Below, in pieces: positions 5,575-6,511 of a DNA stretch of 6,511 nt (the first letter of the stretch is position 1; each line of letters begins with the position of its first letter). Both the position numbers and the translations under genes were made by a program. The stretch is from Thermogladius sp. (GTDB taxonomy: Archaea > Thermoproteota > Thermoprotei_A > Sulfolobales > Desulfurococcaceae), in assembly GCA_009904025.1 (NCBI GenBank), contig WYEE01000018.1, positions 1 to 6,511 of the forward strand, given 5' to 3'. Under the pieces are notes generated by a model. That model worked only from the letters and a program-made list of their open reading frames with translations. It was not told the DNA's origin and did no database searches.

Positions 5575-5965
5575 GGAGGGCCTCTCGGAAACTTTCATCG
5601 AACTCTCCACCACTATAGCCCTTGCTTATCCAGGGGATAGCGTGAGATACTATATTCTGAAAATATACAGGTACATGGGTTCGAGCGAGGAGCTTGTTAA
5701 CGAGGAGTTGAAGAAGCTTAGCGAGTTGATAAAGAGCAGGGTTGAGAGGAACAGGGGGGTTAAGGTCATAGCCGTGAGCGTAGCTGAGAGGAATAGAGCC
5801 GAGGGAATGCTACTCGTAGGCGTAAAGAACATCGAGGATGAAAAGGAAGTCCAGTTCATAAGAGACTATATAGCCTCAAACTTCAGGCATATAGCTGTCG
5901 GCGAGGCGAGGAAGCTCGGTGAAACCGGCTCCCATAACATACTTGAGCTTATAACAAATTTTTAA
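5543..5965 (+). CDS. Uncharacterised conserved-looking archaeal protein, 140 aa
   Basis: I do not recognise this family with confidence; DUF2286 is a guess from its size and crenarchaeal setting. The product is soluble, with no signal peptide or membrane segment. It starts with a short polar segment, then a helix (residues 14-28), a segment DSVRYYILKIYRYM (32-45), a long charged helix rich in Glu and Lys (48-70), a beta strand VKVIAVSVAE (73-82), a second strand GMLLVGVKN (88-96), a helix EVQFIRDYIASNF (102-114), and a final strand or helix to 140. This suggests a small alpha/beta fold. A TAG sits directly before ATG 5543, so this is the first possible start, and it forces a 32-nt overlap with the rpoG-like gene. 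Codon use matches its neighbours. It is probably in one operon with rpoG and the HerA-like gene. Confidence 0.7.
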   Translation: MKSTWEHPLPEEGLSETFIELSTTIALAYPGDSVRYYILKIYRYMGSSEELVNEELKKLSELIKSRVERNRGVKVIAVSVAERNRAEGMLLVGVKNIEDEKEVQFIRDYIASNFRHIAVGEARKLGETGSHNILELITNF

Positions 5966-5966
5966 A
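5959..5966 (+). promoter_or_regulatory. Possible internal TATA box ahead of the HerA-like gene
   Basis: TTTTTAAA overlaps the stop codon of the 140-aa gene. It could be a TATA box giving a separate transcript of the ATPase gene starting near 5988, or a weak terminator-like U-run. Evidence is composition and position only. Confidence 0.25.
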
Positions 5967-6036
5967 GAGGAGGAAGAATACTGGGGTTATCCTACCCTGG
6001 TCTCTCGGGGTAATCCCAAGATACCCTAAGCAGGAG

Positions 6037-6511
6037 GTGGTTAAAACCCGCGAGCAGACCAGCAGGGACTGCGTTGTCGTAGGGGAGGTTGCTAACTCGA
6101 CGCCGCCTACCGACGCCTGCATACCAGTTGATGACTTGAGCAAGCATACACTGGTGACAGGTGCTACCGGCACTGGGAAAACCTTCACCGTGGCTACAAT
6201 CGTGAACAGGCTTACCGAGGGAGAGTACTCGGTGTTTTTCAAACCCTTAATCCTGGATTGGCATGGTGAATACAGTAGTTTGCTCCACGACCCGGAGGTG
6301 AAGGATCCCTTCCACCTCCCTATAACGTTACTAAGCAGGGATGAAGAGTACTACTCGGTGGAATTCGCCAGCCAGGTGCTAGGTTTGACGCCAGCCCAAG
6401 AGTACGTCCTGTTGAAAAGCCTTGAATCCCTCGGAGGGGAGGAGAATATTGACATCGCGGATCTCGTTGAGATACTTGAGGGTATGGCCGATGAGTCAGC
6501 CTGGTTCAGGG
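6037..6511 (+). CDS. HerA/DUF87-like P-loop ATPase, 3' end beyond window, start uncertain
   Basis: The open frame continues through the right edge. From GTG 6037 (158 codons visible) it shows VVVGEV (13-18), then KHTLVTGATGTGKTFT with the Walker A P-loop GATGTGKT (42-49), and PLILDWHGEYSSLL (68-81), matching the conserved 'DxHGEY' segment of HerA-type hexameric DNA translocases (FtsK/HerA superfamily). HerA proper works with nuclease NurA and Mre11-Rad50 in end resection and carries a HAS-barrel of over 100 aa before the P-loop. Only about 40 residues precede it here, so this is more likely a short DUF87-type relative. The Walker B site and arginine finger lie outside the window. The frame is open back to 5947 but has no ATG, GTG or TTG before 6037, and the AGGAGG at 6032-6037 is too close to serve that GTG, so the start is unresolved. 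Confidence 0.8.
   Translation, partial: MVKTREQTSRDCVVVGEVANSTPPTDACIPVDDLSKHTLVTGATGTGKTFTVATIVNRLTEGEYSVFFKPLILDWHGEYSSLLHDPEVKDPFHLPITLLSRDEEYYSVEFASQVLGLTPAQEYVLLKSLESLGGEENIDIADLVEILEGMADESAWFR

Noticed and set aside
6129..6140. C/D-box-like TGATGA for a guide RNA
   Set aside because: TGATGA here is inside the ATPase coding region near the P-loop, and no properly spaced C', D' and D boxes were seen.
5949..6242. Minus-strand open frame of 97 codons opposite the ATPase
   Set aside because: The plus strand carries a P-loop and the DWHGEY segment in this stretch; the minus product is a low-complexity shadow.

Overview
The window looks like chromosomal DNA of a hyperthermophilic crenarchaeon, most likely of the Desulfurococcales type. 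This is inferred from gene content: an archaeal MBF1, a PAN ATPase (a family reported missing from some other crenarchaeal lineages), an archaeosine-type tRNA-guanine transglycosylase, a two-domain Sm-like protein of the SmAP3 kind, and a probable Rpb8/RpoG polymerase subunit. AGG/AGA arginine and ATA isoleucine codons are frequent, GTG and TTG starts are used, genes are tightly packed, and the promoters look like archaeal TATA boxes. I see no mobile element, CRISPR array, tRNA or rRNA.

Left part (1-3013). A partial mbf1 gene on the minus strand diverges from a proteasome-activating nucleotidase gene (pan) across a 100-bp region. That region holds a perfect 8-bp inverted repeat made of two outward-facing TATA-like boxes, each exactly 36 nt from its start codon. 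Downstream of pan are two overlapping plus-strand genes. The first is a 158-aa RNA-binding protein that resembles the C2-PUA tail of archaeosine transglycosylase. The second is a PAC2-family proteasome assembly chaperone. The PAC2 protein ends in I-Y-L, a match to the HbYX proteasome-docking motif, while the PAN here ends in I-M-L and lacks the conserved tyrosine.

Middle part (3052-5063). A minus-strand pair encodes a SmAP3-like Sm protein followed 2 nt later by a 514-aa archaeosine tRNA-guanine transglycosylase. The enzyme has its catalytic aspartates and zinc ligands but stops after its C1-like region, with no C2 or PUA domain. Together with the 158-aa protein, this suggests that the usual single-chain enzyme is encoded here as two polypeptides on opposite strands.

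Right part (5064-6511). A second divergent intergenic region leads into a plus-strand cluster: a probable RNA polymerase subunit Rpb8/RpoG, an unrecognised 140-aa protein overlapping it by 32 nt, and the start of a HerA/DUF87-like P-loop ATPase that runs off the right edge and has no clear start codon. No stretch over 300 bases lacks a gene. All family assignments come from reading motifs by eye, without database searches.
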